A stretch of 32,361 bases of DNA from Candidatus Kutchimonas denitrificans (lineage in GTDB: Bacteria; Gemmatimonadota; Gemmatimonadetes; Palauibacterales; KS3-K002). The notes under the pieces were generated by a model, which was not told the DNA's origin, ran no database searches, and worked only from the letters and a program-made list of their open reading frames with translations. The position numbers were made by a program, and so were the translations under genes. Position 1 is the first letter of the stretch. Every line of letters starts with the position of its first letter. The stretch is taken from assembly GCA_011774835.1 (NCBI GenBank), contig JAACAK010000009.1:20563-52923 (forward strand). The letters are read 5' to 3'. Below are positions 1 through 9,871 of the stretch, one piece after another.

Positions 1-16
1 CAACACGGAGACGTCC

Positions 17-328
17 ATGGCAGAGAAGTCCTCAGCTCGCGGGATCAACCTCGCGGCCGTCCAGGCCGCCGCCTCGATGCTCAAGTGCATCGGGCACCCG
101 ATCCGGCTCCAGATCATCGACTTGCTGGACCGGGTCGGGGAACTCAACGTTACCACCATCTACGAAACGCTGGGGATCGAGCAAGCCGTGGCCTCTCAGC
201 ACCTCAACCTCATGCGCGACAAAGGGATACTCGCCAGTCGCCGGGACGGAGTGAACGTCTTCTATCGGATCGTCGACCCGAGGATCACCCACGTGATCGA
301 CTGCATTCACCACCACTGCGACGTCTGA
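17..328 (+). CDS. ArsR/SmtB-family winged-helix transcriptional regulator
   Basis: A 103-residue protein with the ArsR layout. An N-terminal helix leads into LKCIGHPIRLQIIDLL (about residues 22-37). A helix-turn-helix follows around residues 45-70, with the recognition-helix signature AVASQHLNLMRDKGIL, and then the beta-wing SRRDGVNVFYRI. Family members are dimeric repressors released by metals, metalloids or reactive sulfur. Possible sensor residues here are Cys24 and, at the C-terminus, Cys96 and Cys101 around a His98-His99-His100 run. The canonical alpha3 ELCVCDL motif of ArsR/CadC is absent, so the inducer cannot be named. GGAG at 7-10 sits six bases before the ATG. The gene heads an efflux operon, and a palindrome lies just after its stop, so it probably represses the downstream genes. 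Confidence 0.92.
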   Translation: MAEKSSARGINLAAVQAAASMLKCIGHPIRLQIIDLLDRVGELNVTTIYETLGIEQAVASQHLNLMRDKGILASRRDGVNVFYRIVDPRITHVIDCIHHHCDV

Positions 329-341
329 TCTCTTATGGCGA

Positions 342-361
342 ATACATATAGAAATATGTAT
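342..361. promoter_or_regulatory. Perfect inverted repeat, candidate ArsR operator/promoter
   Basis: ATACATAT (342-349) and ATATGTAT (354-361) are perfect 8-base inverted arms around AGAA. The element sits in an unusually AT-rich island between the regulator stop (328) and the outer-membrane-factor gene. ArsR-family operators are often AT-rich palindromes of this kind overlapping the promoter. Binding by the adjacent regulator is inferred. A -10 element could overlap it (TATAGA at 348-353). Confidence 0.6.
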
Positions 362-367
362 AGGGTA

Positions 368-1732
368 ATGAGAACCGTTCTCGTTACTCTCTTCTCGGCC
401 GCCTCCGCACTCGCGCTCCTCGCCGCGCCTGCCGCCGCTCACGCCCAGGGCCCGGACCCGACCGGCGAAGCGGCGTTCCGGGACCTGTCCCTCGAGGAAG
501 CGATCAGCGAGGCGCTGGCCGGGAACAGCGACCTGGCCATAGCCGAGGCACGGCGGCAGATCTCCGAGAAGCACAGCACCGCGGCGGGCGCGCCGCTCTG
601 GCCGCAGGTCGACCTGGGGGCCGGGTACACCCGCTCGACGGACCCGGTATTCGCCTTCGGCACGAAGCTCCGCCAGGGCCGGTTCGGCTCCGCGGATCTG
701 GCCATCGACGCCCTGAACGACCCCGACGCCGTGGGCGACTGGTCGACGCGGATCGGCGTCCGCTGGAGCCTCCTCGACCCGACGGTCTGGGCCGCCCGGG
801 CGTCGGCGAAGAAAGGGGCGGAGGCCGCTGAGCTGTCGGCATTGCGCGCGCGGGAGGCGACAATCTTGATGACCCGGATCCTCTATTACCGTGCGCTGAT
901 GACAGCGGCGGACCAAGCCTCGGCCGCGGCCGCCAGGGCGGCGGCGCAGGCGACGCTGGATGCGTTCCGTCAGCGGCGCGATCGGGGCCTGCTCACCGAG
1001 GCCGACCTGCTGCAGGCGGAAGCCGAGCTGGCGGCGGCGGAGGCGGCCTTGACTCAGGCGGAGCGAATGCGGACCGACGCGTTGCAGGATCTCGGTCGTC
1101 ACCTGGGCTGGTCCCCGGACACGCTTCCCCAACCCACCGACACGCTGACGTCTCCGGCGCCTATCGAAGGACGCGAATTCGATCCCCGGCAGCGGGCGGA
1201 CGTGAAGGCGCGGCGGGCAGCCGCGGCGGCAGCCGGGCGGGCGCGCACGCGTGCACTGTTAGGCTGGGTCCCCGCGCTGGACGCGTTCGCCGAATACACC
1301 ACGCACAGCACGGACGCCTTCGCTTTCGACGAGGACCACTGGACGGTAGGTCTGGCGCTCCGCTGGACGGTCTTCTCGGGCTTCGCCCGGACCGCAGGGA
1401 TTCAGCGGGCATCGCTGGAGCGGCACATCGCGGAGATCGAATACGAGCGAGCGCTGAGGGACGCGCGGGCCGAGCTGCAGCAGGCGGAGCGGGCGGTCCG
1501 GGCCGCACTGGACGGAGTGGAGGCGACCCGCGCCGCGGCGGATGCGGCGGCCACCGGCCGGGATCTGATGCGGCGGCGGTTCGAGGAGGGGCTGGCCACG
1601 GCCGCCGATCTGCTTCAGGCGGAGGCTCGCGCCACCGAGATGCGCGAGCGCGCGATCAGCGCGCTGGCCAACTACCACGTGGCGGTCGCGAACCTGGAAT
1701 TCGTGAGATCGCAGGTCAACCAGGAGAGCTGA
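368..1732 (+). CDS. TolC-family outer-membrane efflux protein
   Basis: Outer-membrane channel component of a tripartite efflux system. The frame is open from an ATG at 335, and further ATGs lie at 356 and 368. I prefer 368 because it gives a normal signal peptide (MRTVLVTLFSAASALALLAA, ending near AHAQ) and leaves the palindrome at 342-361 outside the coding region. No start has a well-spaced ribosome-binding site: AGGG at 362-365 is only two bases from 368. The mature protein shows the two-fold TolC repeat, LSLEEAISEALAGNSDLAIAEA near the N-terminus and long alanine/glutamate-rich coiled-coil helices around residues 150-235 and 355-450. About 454 residues is typical for the family. It is followed after 10 bases by the adaptor gene. 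Confidence 0.93.
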   Translation: MRTVLVTLFSAASALALLAAPAAAHAQGPDPTGEAAFRDLSLEEAISEALAGNSDLAIAEARRQISEKHSTAAGAPLWPQVDLGAGYTRSTDPVFAFGTKLRQGRFGSADLAIDALNDPDAVGDWSTRIGVRWSLLDPTVWAARASAKKGAEAAELSALRAREATILMTRILYYRALMTAADQASAAAARAAAQATLDAFRQRRDRGLLTEADLLQAEAELAAAEAALTQAERMRTDALQDLGRHLGWSPDTLPQPTDTLTSPAPIEGREFDPRQRADVKARRAAAAAAGRARTRALLGWVPALDAFAEYTTHSTDAFAFDEDHWTVGLALRWTVFSGFARTAGIQRASLERHIAEIEYERALRDARAELQQAERAVRAALDGVEATRAAADAAATGRDLMRRRFEEGLATAADLLQAEARATEMRERAISALANYHVAVANLEFVRSQVNQES

Positions 1733-1742
1733 GCTAACCATC

Positions 1743-2828
1743 ATGAATCGGATAGCTTCAATCATAGGAACCCTGACCGCCGTCGCTTTTCTCGGCTGCG
1801 GCGGTGAGCCGGGCGCGCTTCCGGCGAGCTCGGAGCCGGTGGACGTCGTCGCATCGACATCGGCGGCCGCGACGAGCCTCACCGCGGCGCCGGCCACGGT
1901 GGTGGCGACGCGACAGGCGGCCCTGGCGACCCGGATCAGCGGGACGATCCGCAGCGTCGCTGTCGACATCGGCGCCGAGGTGCAGGAGGGTGAGGCGCTG
2001 GTCCGGCTGGACACCCGTGACATCGAGGCCCGGGTGTCCAGCGCGGAGGCCGCGGCGCAGCTGGCGCGACAGTCGTACGAGCGGATCGCCGCCCTGGCGC
2101 AAGACGGGGCGGCCACGGCCCAGGAGCTGGACGACGCCAGGGCGCGGCTGGAGATGGCCCGGGCGGGGCTGCGCGAGGCCCGGGCCCAGCTGAACTACGT
2201 GTTGCTGCGGGCCCCGTTCGACGGTGTCATCACCGCCCGCATGGCCGATCCCGGCGACCTGGCGGTTCCGGGTCGGCCCGTGCTCGAGATGATCGGAACC
2301 GGTGCCCTGAAGATCGAGGCCGATCTGCCGGGCGAGCTGGCGGGCCGCATCGCCGTCGGCGACGCCCTCGACGTCTACTTGCCGGAAACCGGCTCGCGCT
2401 ACACGGCCCGGGTCACCCGGGTCGTCCCGGCGGTGGAACGGTCGAGCCGGCGATTCCGTATCGAGGCCCGTTTCGCGACCGAGTCGGAAGCGCTGAGTCG
2501 ACTGGCGCCCGGTGCCTTCGCCCGAATCGAGCTCGATGAGCCCGGTGCCACGACCCGCTGGATCCCCGCCGATGCCGTCGTCACACGCGGACAGCTCACC
2601 GGCGTCTACGTGGTCGAGGGCGACGAGCTGCGACTCCGCTGGATACGCCTCGGACAACGCTACGGCGACACCGTAGAGATGCTCGCGGGCCCGGGCCCCG
2701 ACGCGCTCATCGTCCGGAGGCCGGCCGCCGCTCTGGTCGACGGTCAGCCGGTGGGCGAAGTGCAGCAGGTGGCCTGGCAGCCGCCCTTCGTCGGGACGCG
2801 AACCGCCAGCACGGAGGGTGACCGATGA
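1743..2828 (+). CDS. RND efflux periplasmic adaptor (HlyD/MFP family), probable lipoprotein
   Basis: A 361-residue membrane-fusion protein that should bridge the inner-membrane RND pump and the TolC-like channel. It begins with a hydrophobic segment ending in AFLGC (Cys19), a probable lipobox, so it is likely anchored by a lipid. The barrel-sandwich (lipoyl-like) half-motif TRISGTIRSVAVDIGAEVQE is followed by VRLDTRDIEARV. A short helical hairpin rich in Ala/Arg/Glu spans about residues 95-150. The second half-motif, LRAPFDGVITARMADPGD, follows, then beta-barrel and membrane-proximal domains. Its stop overlaps the pump start (ATGA), indicating translational coupling. Confidence 0.93.
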   Translation: MNRIASIIGTLTAVAFLGCGGEPGALPASSEPVDVVASTSAAATSLTAAPATVVATRQAALATRISGTIRSVAVDIGAEVQEGEALVRLDTRDIEARVSSAEAAAQLARQSYERIAALAQDGAATAQELDDARARLEMARAGLREARAQLNYVLLRAPFDGVITARMADPGDLAVPGRPVLEMIGTGALKIEADLPGELAGRIAVGDALDVYLPETGSRYTARVTRVVPAVERSSRRFRIEARFATESEALSRLAPGAFARIELDEPGATTRWIPADAVVTRGQLTGVYVVEGDELRLRWIRLGQRYGDTVEMLAGPGPDALIVRRPAAALVDGQPVGEVQQVAWQPPFVGTRTASTEGDR

Positions 2829-5800
2829 GGAGCCAGATCGCGGGTCGCCTCGCCGACGCCTTCATCGACTCGAAGCTGACCCCGCTGCTCATGGCCGGGG
2901 CGCTGGCCCTGGGTCTCTACACCGTCTTCACCATGCCCAGCGAGGAGGAGCCCCAGATCATCGTCCCGCTGGCCGACATCTACGTGCCGCTTCCCGGCGC
3001 GGCCCCGGAGGAGGTGGAGAACCGGGTCCTGATCCCGATGGAGAACATCATCTCCGGCATCGAGGGCGTCGAGTACGTCTACAGCCACGCCGAGCCCGGC
3101 TTCGGCCTGGTCACGGTTCGCTACGAGGTAGGCCGCGACATGGAAGAGAGCCTGGTCAGGCTCTACACCACCCTGTTCAAGCACGCCGACCGCATGCCGC
3201 CGGGCGTGACCATGCCCCTGATCAAAACGGTCACGATCGACGACGTGCCGTTCTTCACCCTGACCCTGACGGGCGAGGATCACACCCACGCGGACCTGAG
3301 GGCCATGGCCGACGAGCTCCGCATCGCCCTCGAAGCCGTGCCGGAGGTCCGTGACATCGAGGTGATCGGGGGTTACCCCCGGGAGATCCGCGTCGAGCTG
3401 GCTCCCGACCGCATGGCCGCCTACGGGGTCGATCCGGCGATGATCGCCGAGCGGCTCCGCGCCTCCAACGTGAACATGGAGGCCGGCCACTTCACCCGGG
3501 GCGACGAGGTGGTCCGGGTCACCGCCGGGCCGTTCCTTCGGTCGGTGCGCGACGTGGGTGCGGTGGTCGTCGACGTTCGAAACGGCCGCCTGGTCCAGGT
3601 CTCCGACGTCGCCCGGGTGATCGACGGACCGGAGGAGGTGACCACCTATACCTTCCACGCCCGATCCGGCGCCTCGCTGCAGCCGATGGTCACCCTGGCC
3701 GTATCGAAACGGCCGGGCGCCGACGCCACCCAGCTGGGCCGAACTCTGGAATCGAAGGTCGAGGCGCTGCACGGCCGGCTTCTGCCCGACGACGTCGACG
3801 CGCTGGTCACCCGCAACTACGGCGAGACGGCCCGGGACAAGACCAACACCCTGAAGGAGCACCTCCTGCTGGCGATCATCGCCGTGGGCGTCGTGGTCGC
3901 CCTGACGATGGGCTGGCGGAGCGCGGTGATCGTGATGATATCGGTCCCGATCACGTTCGCCCTGACGCTGTTCGTCTACCAGTTCTTCGGCTACACGCTG
4001 AACCGGGTGACGCTGTTCGCGCTCATCTTCGTCACCGGTATCGTGATCGACGACTCGATCATCGTCGCCGAGAACATGGAGCGTCACTTCGCCATGCGGG
4101 ACCGGCCGGCCGGCGCCGCGGCCCGAGCCGCCGTGGACGAGGTCGGCAACCCGACGATACTGGCGACTCTCACCGTCATCGCCGCGGTCCTGCCAATGCT
4201 GTTCGTCTCCGGCCTGATGGGGCCCTACATGAGCCCCATGCCCATCGGCGCCACGGTGGCGATGCTCTTCTCGCTGGCGGTGGCGCTCATCGGCACGCCC
4301 TGGCTGGCGTTCCGACTGCTCCGCCACCACGCCGAGGACGGCGAGGAGGAATCGGGCTACGCCGTCGAGCGAACGCGGCTCTACCGCGTCTACCGCAAGA
4401 TCATGGCCCCGCTCATGGCTCGGCCGCTGCGGATGTGGGGGATGCTGGGCGCCGTGTTCGTCCTGCTGCTGGCCGCGACCGCCATCTTCCTGCTGCAGGG
4501 CGTCGAGATGAAGATGCTCCCGTTCGACGACAAGAACGAGATGCAGATCATCGTCGACATGCCCGAAGGTACGCCGCTGGAAACGACGACCGCGCTGGCC
4601 GAGGACATCGGCCGCTCGCTGGCGGCGGTGCCGGAGGTCTCGGACATCCAGCTCTACGCGGGGACGGCGGCGCCGTTCAATTTCAATGGGATGATCCGGC
4701 ACTACTACCTGCGTCGCGGCCCCAACGTGGCCGACATACAGGTCAACCTGATCGACAAGTCGGAGCGCGGCGACCAGAGCCACGACGTGGCGCTCCGGGT
4801 CCGGCCGCTGGTCGACTCGGCCGTGCGGGCCTCGGGCACCGGCGCCCGGGCCAAAGTGGTGGAGGTGCCGCCCGGGCCACCGGTCCTCTCCACGCTGGTG
4901 GCCGAGGTCTACGGGCCCGACATCGAGTCCCAGACCGAGGTGGCCAGGGAGATCCGGGACCTGTTCGAGGCCCACCCCAGCGTCGTCGATGTCGACTGGT
5001 CACTCAGGGCCCCGCAGCCCGAGGTGCGGCTCGCCATCGACGAGGAGAAGGCCGCGCTGTCCGGCGTGCCCAAGGCCGCCGTCGTCCATTCGGCCCGCAT
5101 CGCCCTCGCCGGCCAGGTGGTGACCCACCTGTCCGAGCCGCGCTCCCGTACCGGCGTCCCCGTTCGGTTGCGGGTAACCGAGGCCGACCGGTCGGGCGTC
5201 GACCGACTGGCCGGAGTGCACGTCGCGTCGCTGAGCGGGGAGCTGGTCCCCCTGGGCGAGCTGGTGCGAGCCGAACGCGCGACCGTACCGCAGGTCATCG
5301 ATCGGAAGAACGGGCATCGGGTCATCTACGTCACGGCCGAGGTCGCCGGCGCGGTGGAGAGCCCGGTCTACGCCATCCTCGACCTGAACGAACAGATCGC
5401 CGAGCTCGAGCGTCCGACGGGAACGGTGGGCCAGCTGTACGCCCGGCAGCCGCGCCTGGTGGAGCGGCCGGTGATGAAGTGGGACGGCGAATGGCAGGTG
5501 ACGTACGAGGTGTTCCGCGACCTGGGGATCGCCTTCGCCGGGGCCCTGCTCCTCATCTACGCCCTCATCGTCGCCTGGTTCGGCTCGTTCGTCGCGCCCC
5601 TGGTGATGATGACCGCGATCCCCCTCACCCTGATCGGGATCGCGCCCGGCCACTGGCTGTTCGGCGCCTTCTTCACCGCCACGTCGATGATCGGCATGAT
5701 CGCCCTCGCCGGCATCATGGTACGCAACGGCATCCTGCTGATCGATTACCTGGAGGCCCGCCGCGGCGCGGGCGTCGCGCTGGAGCAGGCGGTCATCGAG

Positions 5801-6064
5801 GCCGGCGCCGTACGGACCCGGCCTATCGCGCTCACCGCGGGGACCGTGGTGATCGGCGCCATCGTCATCCTGTTCGACCCGATCTTCGAGGGGCTGGCCG
5901 TCGCGCTGATCACCGGCGCCATGGCCTCCACGCTGCTCACCCTGGTCGTGGTCCCTTCGATCTACTACCTGGTCCACACGCGCGGTGGCCGACGGGCCGA
6001 AGCGCCTCAGGCCGTCTCGACGATACCATCGAACGACCCCAGCACGAGCGATACAGGATCATGA
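2825..6064 (+). CDS. RND-family efflux pump permease (AcrB/HAE-like)
   Basis: A 1079-residue inner-membrane proton-driven pump, the usual length for RND permeases. One transmembrane segment near residues 18-36 is followed by a large periplasmic domain. A bundle of membrane helices lies around residues 345-500, then a second periplasmic domain and a second bundle near 895-1050. The TM4 motif GIVIDDSIIVAENMERHF carries Asp409-Asp410, equivalent to the AcrB proton-relay pair. Heavy-metal pumps of the CusA type usually have a single Asp in the DAAIVMVENA version, so the motif favours an HAE-type pump. The ArsR regulator and PII-like partner nevertheless point to metal or sulfur stress. The substrate cannot be read from sequence. 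The start and stop both overlap neighbouring genes by ATGA. Confidence 0.95.
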   Translation: MRSQIAGRLADAFIDSKLTPLLMAGALALGLYTVFTMPSEEEPQIIVPLADIYVPLPGAAPEEVENRVLIPMENIISGIEGVEYVYSHAEPGFGLVTVRYEVGRDMEESLVRLYTTLFKHADRMPPGVTMPLIKTVTIDDVPFFTLTLTGEDHTHADLRAMADELRIALEAVPEVRDIEVIGGYPREIRVELAPDRMAAYGVDPAMIAERLRASNVNMEAGHFTRGDEVVRVTAGPFLRSVRDVGAVVVDVRNGRLVQVSDVARVIDGPEEVTTYTFHARSGASLQPMVTLAVSKRPGADATQLGRTLESKVEALHGRLLPDDVDALVTRNYGETARDKTNTLKEHLLLAIIAVGVVVALTMGWRSAVIVMISVPITFALTLFVYQFFGYTLNRVTLFALIFVTGIVIDDSIIVAENMERHFAMRDRPAGAAARAAVDEVGNPTILATLTVIAAVLPMLFVSGLMGPYMSPMPIGATVAMLFSLAVALIGTPWLAFRLLRHHAEDGEEESGYAVERTRLYRVYRKIMAPLMARPLRMWGMLGAVFVLLLAATAIFLLQGVEMKMLPFDDKNEMQIIVDMPEGTPLETTTALAEDIGRSLAAVPEVSDIQLYAGTAAPFNFNGMIRHYYLRRGPNVADIQVNLIDKSERGDQSHDVALRVRPLVDSAVRASGTGARAKVVEVPPGPPVLSTLVAEVYGPDIESQTEVAREIRDLFEAHPSVVDVDWSLRAPQPEVRLAIDEEKAALSGVPKAAVVHSARIALAGQVVTHLSEPRSRTGVPVRLRVTEADRSGVDRLAGVHVASLSGELVPLGELVRAERATVPQVIDRKNGHRVIYVTAEVAGAVESPVYAILDLNEQIAELERPTGTVGQLYARQPRLVERPVMKWDGEWQVTYEVFRDLGIAFAGALLLIYALIVAWFGSFVAPLVMMTAIPLTLIGIAPGHWLFGAFFTATSMIGMIALAGIMVRNGILLIDYLEARRGAGVALEQAVIEAGAVRTRPIALTAGTVVIGAIVILFDPIFEGLAVALITGAMASTLLTLVVVPSIYYLVHTRGGRRAEAPQAVSTIPSNDPSTSDTGS

Positions 6065-6390
6065 AGCTGGCAATACTGATGTACCTTGACGACGATCAGG
6101 ATTGTGTCGATCGTCTGCTCAAAGAAGTAAAGGTCGAGTCGTTCAGCCGTCTGTCGGTCGAGGGTCACAGACCCGGGCCGGCCGGTGGCTGGTACGGCGA
6201 TTCGGCGCCGTACCAGTCGGGCATGCTGATCAGCGTGCTCCCCGACGACCACGCGAGCCGCCTGGTCGACGCCGTCGCCGGCTGCACCGGCGTCCAGGAC
6301 CCGCAGCACCCCATCCGGGTCGCGGTGGTGGACGTGGAACAATTCGTATGTTGCGAGAGGAACATCAGAAACGAGGGAGAGGAATCATGA
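6061..6390 (+). CDS. PII-like small protein associated with RND efflux
   Basis: A 109-residue protein whose ATG overlaps the pump stop (ATGA at 6061-6064). Its start (MKLAILMYLDDDQDCVDRLL), the Gly/Pro/Tyr-rich loop at about residues 35-53 (GHRPGPAGGWYGDSAPYQSG) and the later strand MLISVLPDDHASRLVDAV fit the beta-alpha-beta ferredoxin-like fold of PII/CutA-type trimers with a T-loop. The uridylylated tyrosine context of GlnB is not present. A PII group found beside CusABC/Czc-like efflux genes (often called PII-NG) is known, and the position here matches it. Cys15, Cys75 and adjacent Cys97-Cys98 are possible metal or thiol ligands. It may gate or sense for the pump, which is inference. The family call rests on fold pattern and context, not on an alignment. 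Confidence 0.72.
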   Translation: MKLAILMYLDDDQDCVDRLLKEVKVESFSRLSVEGHRPGPAGGWYGDSAPYQSGMLISVLPDDHASRLVDAVAGCTGVQDPQHPIRVAVVDVEQFVCCERNIRNEGEES

Positions 6391-6617
6391 GCCTCGAGCA
6401 CAAGATCCGATTGATCGCCGGCACGTTCATCCTGGCCAGCCTGGCGCTGGGCTGGTGGGTGAGCCCCTGGTGGTTCCTGTTCACCGCCTTCGTCGGGGTG
6501 AACCTGATCCAGTCCTCGATCACCAAGTGGTGCCTGATGGAGGACATCCTGCGCTGGACGGGGATCCACCGTGAGGCGAAGGCCGAGGTGGGCAGCCCGC
6601 AGCCGGGGAATCCGTAG
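6387..6617 (+). CDS. DUF2892 (YgaP-type transmembrane domain) small membrane protein
   Basis: A 76-residue protein starting at an ATG that overlaps the previous stop by ATGA. Two hydrophobic segments, about residues 8-24 and 27-44, are followed by NLIQSSITKWCLMEDILRW. This matches the DUF2892 pattern in which a conserved N-x-x-Q-S-x-x-T-x-x-C lies after the second helix (Cys49 here). In Escherichia coli the same domain is the membrane part of YgaP, a rhodanese whose gene is controlled by an ArsR-type regulator. Here it stands alone without a rhodanese domain. It is the last gene of the efflux operon, and a hairpin-forming repeat begins at its stop codon. Confidence 0.85.
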   Translation: MSLEHKIRLIAGTFILASLALGWWVSPWWFLFTAFVGVNLIQSSITKWCLMEDILRWTGIHREAKAEVGSPQPGNP

Positions 6618-6744
6618 GGAACACTGAACACGGAGCACGGAGCACGGAACAATTGAACGAAAACCAAGGCCCTGAACCGCAGACGGACGTTGGCTCAGCG
6701 GTGTTCAACTGTTCCGTGCTCCGTGTTCCGTGCTCAATGTTCCC
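6617..6744. repeat. Inverted pair of 42-base heptamer arrays (family A, copy 1)
   Basis: The left arm (6617-6658) and right arm (6703-6744) are reverse complements at 38 of 42 positions by my count, with a 44-base loop. The left arm is a tandem run of 7-base words: GAACACG, GAGCACG, GAGCACG, GAACAAT. Transcribed, the pair would form a long hairpin directly after the efflux operon, so it may act in termination or 3'-end protection. No U-tract follows. Confidence 0.85.
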
Positions 6745-6866
6745 CTCCCCTCTTTAAAACTACTCATCCCCGAACTCCCACTTCCCCCGCCCCGACCGCT
6801 TGCCCCGGTGGCCTCGGTTTTGCAACACTTCCGGCTCGGCACCCCACCTGAGCGGAGTTGAAAACA

Positions 6867-9158
<2,292 letters not shown>

Positions 9159-9160
9159 CA

Positions 9161-9234
9161 GGAGCAGGGAGCAGTGAACACGGAGCACGGAAGGGACAAG
9201 ACGTTCCGTGCTCCCTGTTCCCTGTTCCTTGTTC
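9161..9234. repeat. Inverted heptamer arrays after maeB (family A, copy 2)
   Basis: The left arm (about 9161-9192) reads as 7-base words GAGCAGG, GAGCAGT, GAACACG, GAGCACG, GAAGGGA. The right arm (about 9204-9234) is an approximate reverse complement, leaving a loop of about 11 bases. It begins three bases after the maeB stop. The remaining sequence to 9412 shows no convincing gene. Confidence 0.8.
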
Positions 9235-9412
9235 AATCTCCCCCGTTCCCCTCCCATCTTGGGGTGTAATGCCACAACTCCACCGCCCCGCATTCGACCG
9301 ACCGCGTGCCGACGCGCCCGCCCGATTTAACGGCGGAATCTTTTTCTGGCCCTATTTTCGCACTGACAGACGAGGCCGGAGTCTGCAACCGACCCCACGG
9401 AGGACGTGTACC

Positions 9413-9667
9413 ATGGCGATGATGATCACCGAGGAGTGCATCGACTGCGGCGCCTGCGTCTCCGTCTGCCCGAACGAGGCGGTGAACGAGGGCGTGGCCA
9501 CCGACGTGCCCGTCTACTGGATCGACGCGGATCGCTGCACCGAGTGTGTGGGCGCCCACGACGAGCCCCAGTGCATCGAGGTCTGCCCGGTGGAGTGCAT
9601 CGTGCCGAACCCGGAGCGCCGGGAGAGCCAGGAGGAGCTTCTGGCGAAGTACCAGGCGCTTCACTGA
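9413..9667 (+). CDS. YfhL-type 2[4Fe-4S] ferredoxin
   Basis: An 84-residue ferredoxin carrying two [4Fe-4S] clusters, a low-potential electron carrier in the cytoplasm. The first cluster motif is CIDCGACVSVCP (Cys9, 12, 15, 19). The second is CTECVGAHDEPQCIEVCP, with an eight-residue insertion between its second and third cysteines. That insertion and the charged C-terminal helix define the YfhL/Allochromatium-type ferredoxins. GGAGGA at 9399-9404, eight bases before the ATG, fixes the start. The coding frame is also open far upstream, but that part has no ferredoxin character. Heptamer-array repeats stand on both sides, so it looks monocistronic. Its redox partner is not evident nearby. Confidence 0.94.
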   Translation: MAMMITEECIDCGACVSVCPNEAVNEGVATDVPVYWIDADRCTECVGAHDEPQCIEVCPVECIVPNPERRESQEELLAKYQALH

Positions 9668-9680
9668 CGGGCGAGAGAGC

Positions 9681-9830
9681 CCAGGGAACAGAGAACCAGG
9701 GAACAGAGAACACGGAGCACGGAACGCGGAACGGCGAGGCGCGGAAAGTTCATCGCCGTTCCGCGTGCCGTGCTCTTTGTTCCCTGGCTCCTTGTTCCCT
9801 GGTTCTTTGTTCCTTCGCTCTTTGTTCCCT
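9681..9830. repeat. Long inverted heptamer arrays after the ferredoxin gene (family A, copy 3)
   Basis: The left array (about 9681-9736) and right array (about 9754-9830) are built from GGGAACA, GAGAACC, GAACACG, GAGCACG and GAACGCG words and their complements. The core is strong: 12 bases at 9725-9736 and 9754-9765 are perfectly complementary. The stem extends outward to 22 bases with one mismatch. The predicted loop is 17 bases. Confidence 0.85.
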
Positions 9831-9871
9831 TGCCTTCCCCGCGCCGACCGCCAGCTTATAGTTGAGATGAC

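Noticed and set aside
2744..4975. Long minus-strand open frame of 743 codons opposite the RND pump
   Set aside because: It is antisense to a pump with intact family motifs, is dominated by His/Asp/Arg/Gly typical of reversed GC-rich code, and shows no domain.
4435..6060. Upstream extension of the PII-like reading frame into the pump gene
   Set aside because: The frame is open by chance through the GC-rich pump gene; the real protein starts at the ATG at 6061 that overlaps the pump stop.
9681..9830. CRISPR-like repeat array
   Set aside because: The units are about 7 bases, degenerate and without spacers, and the arms are inverted; no cas gene is near.
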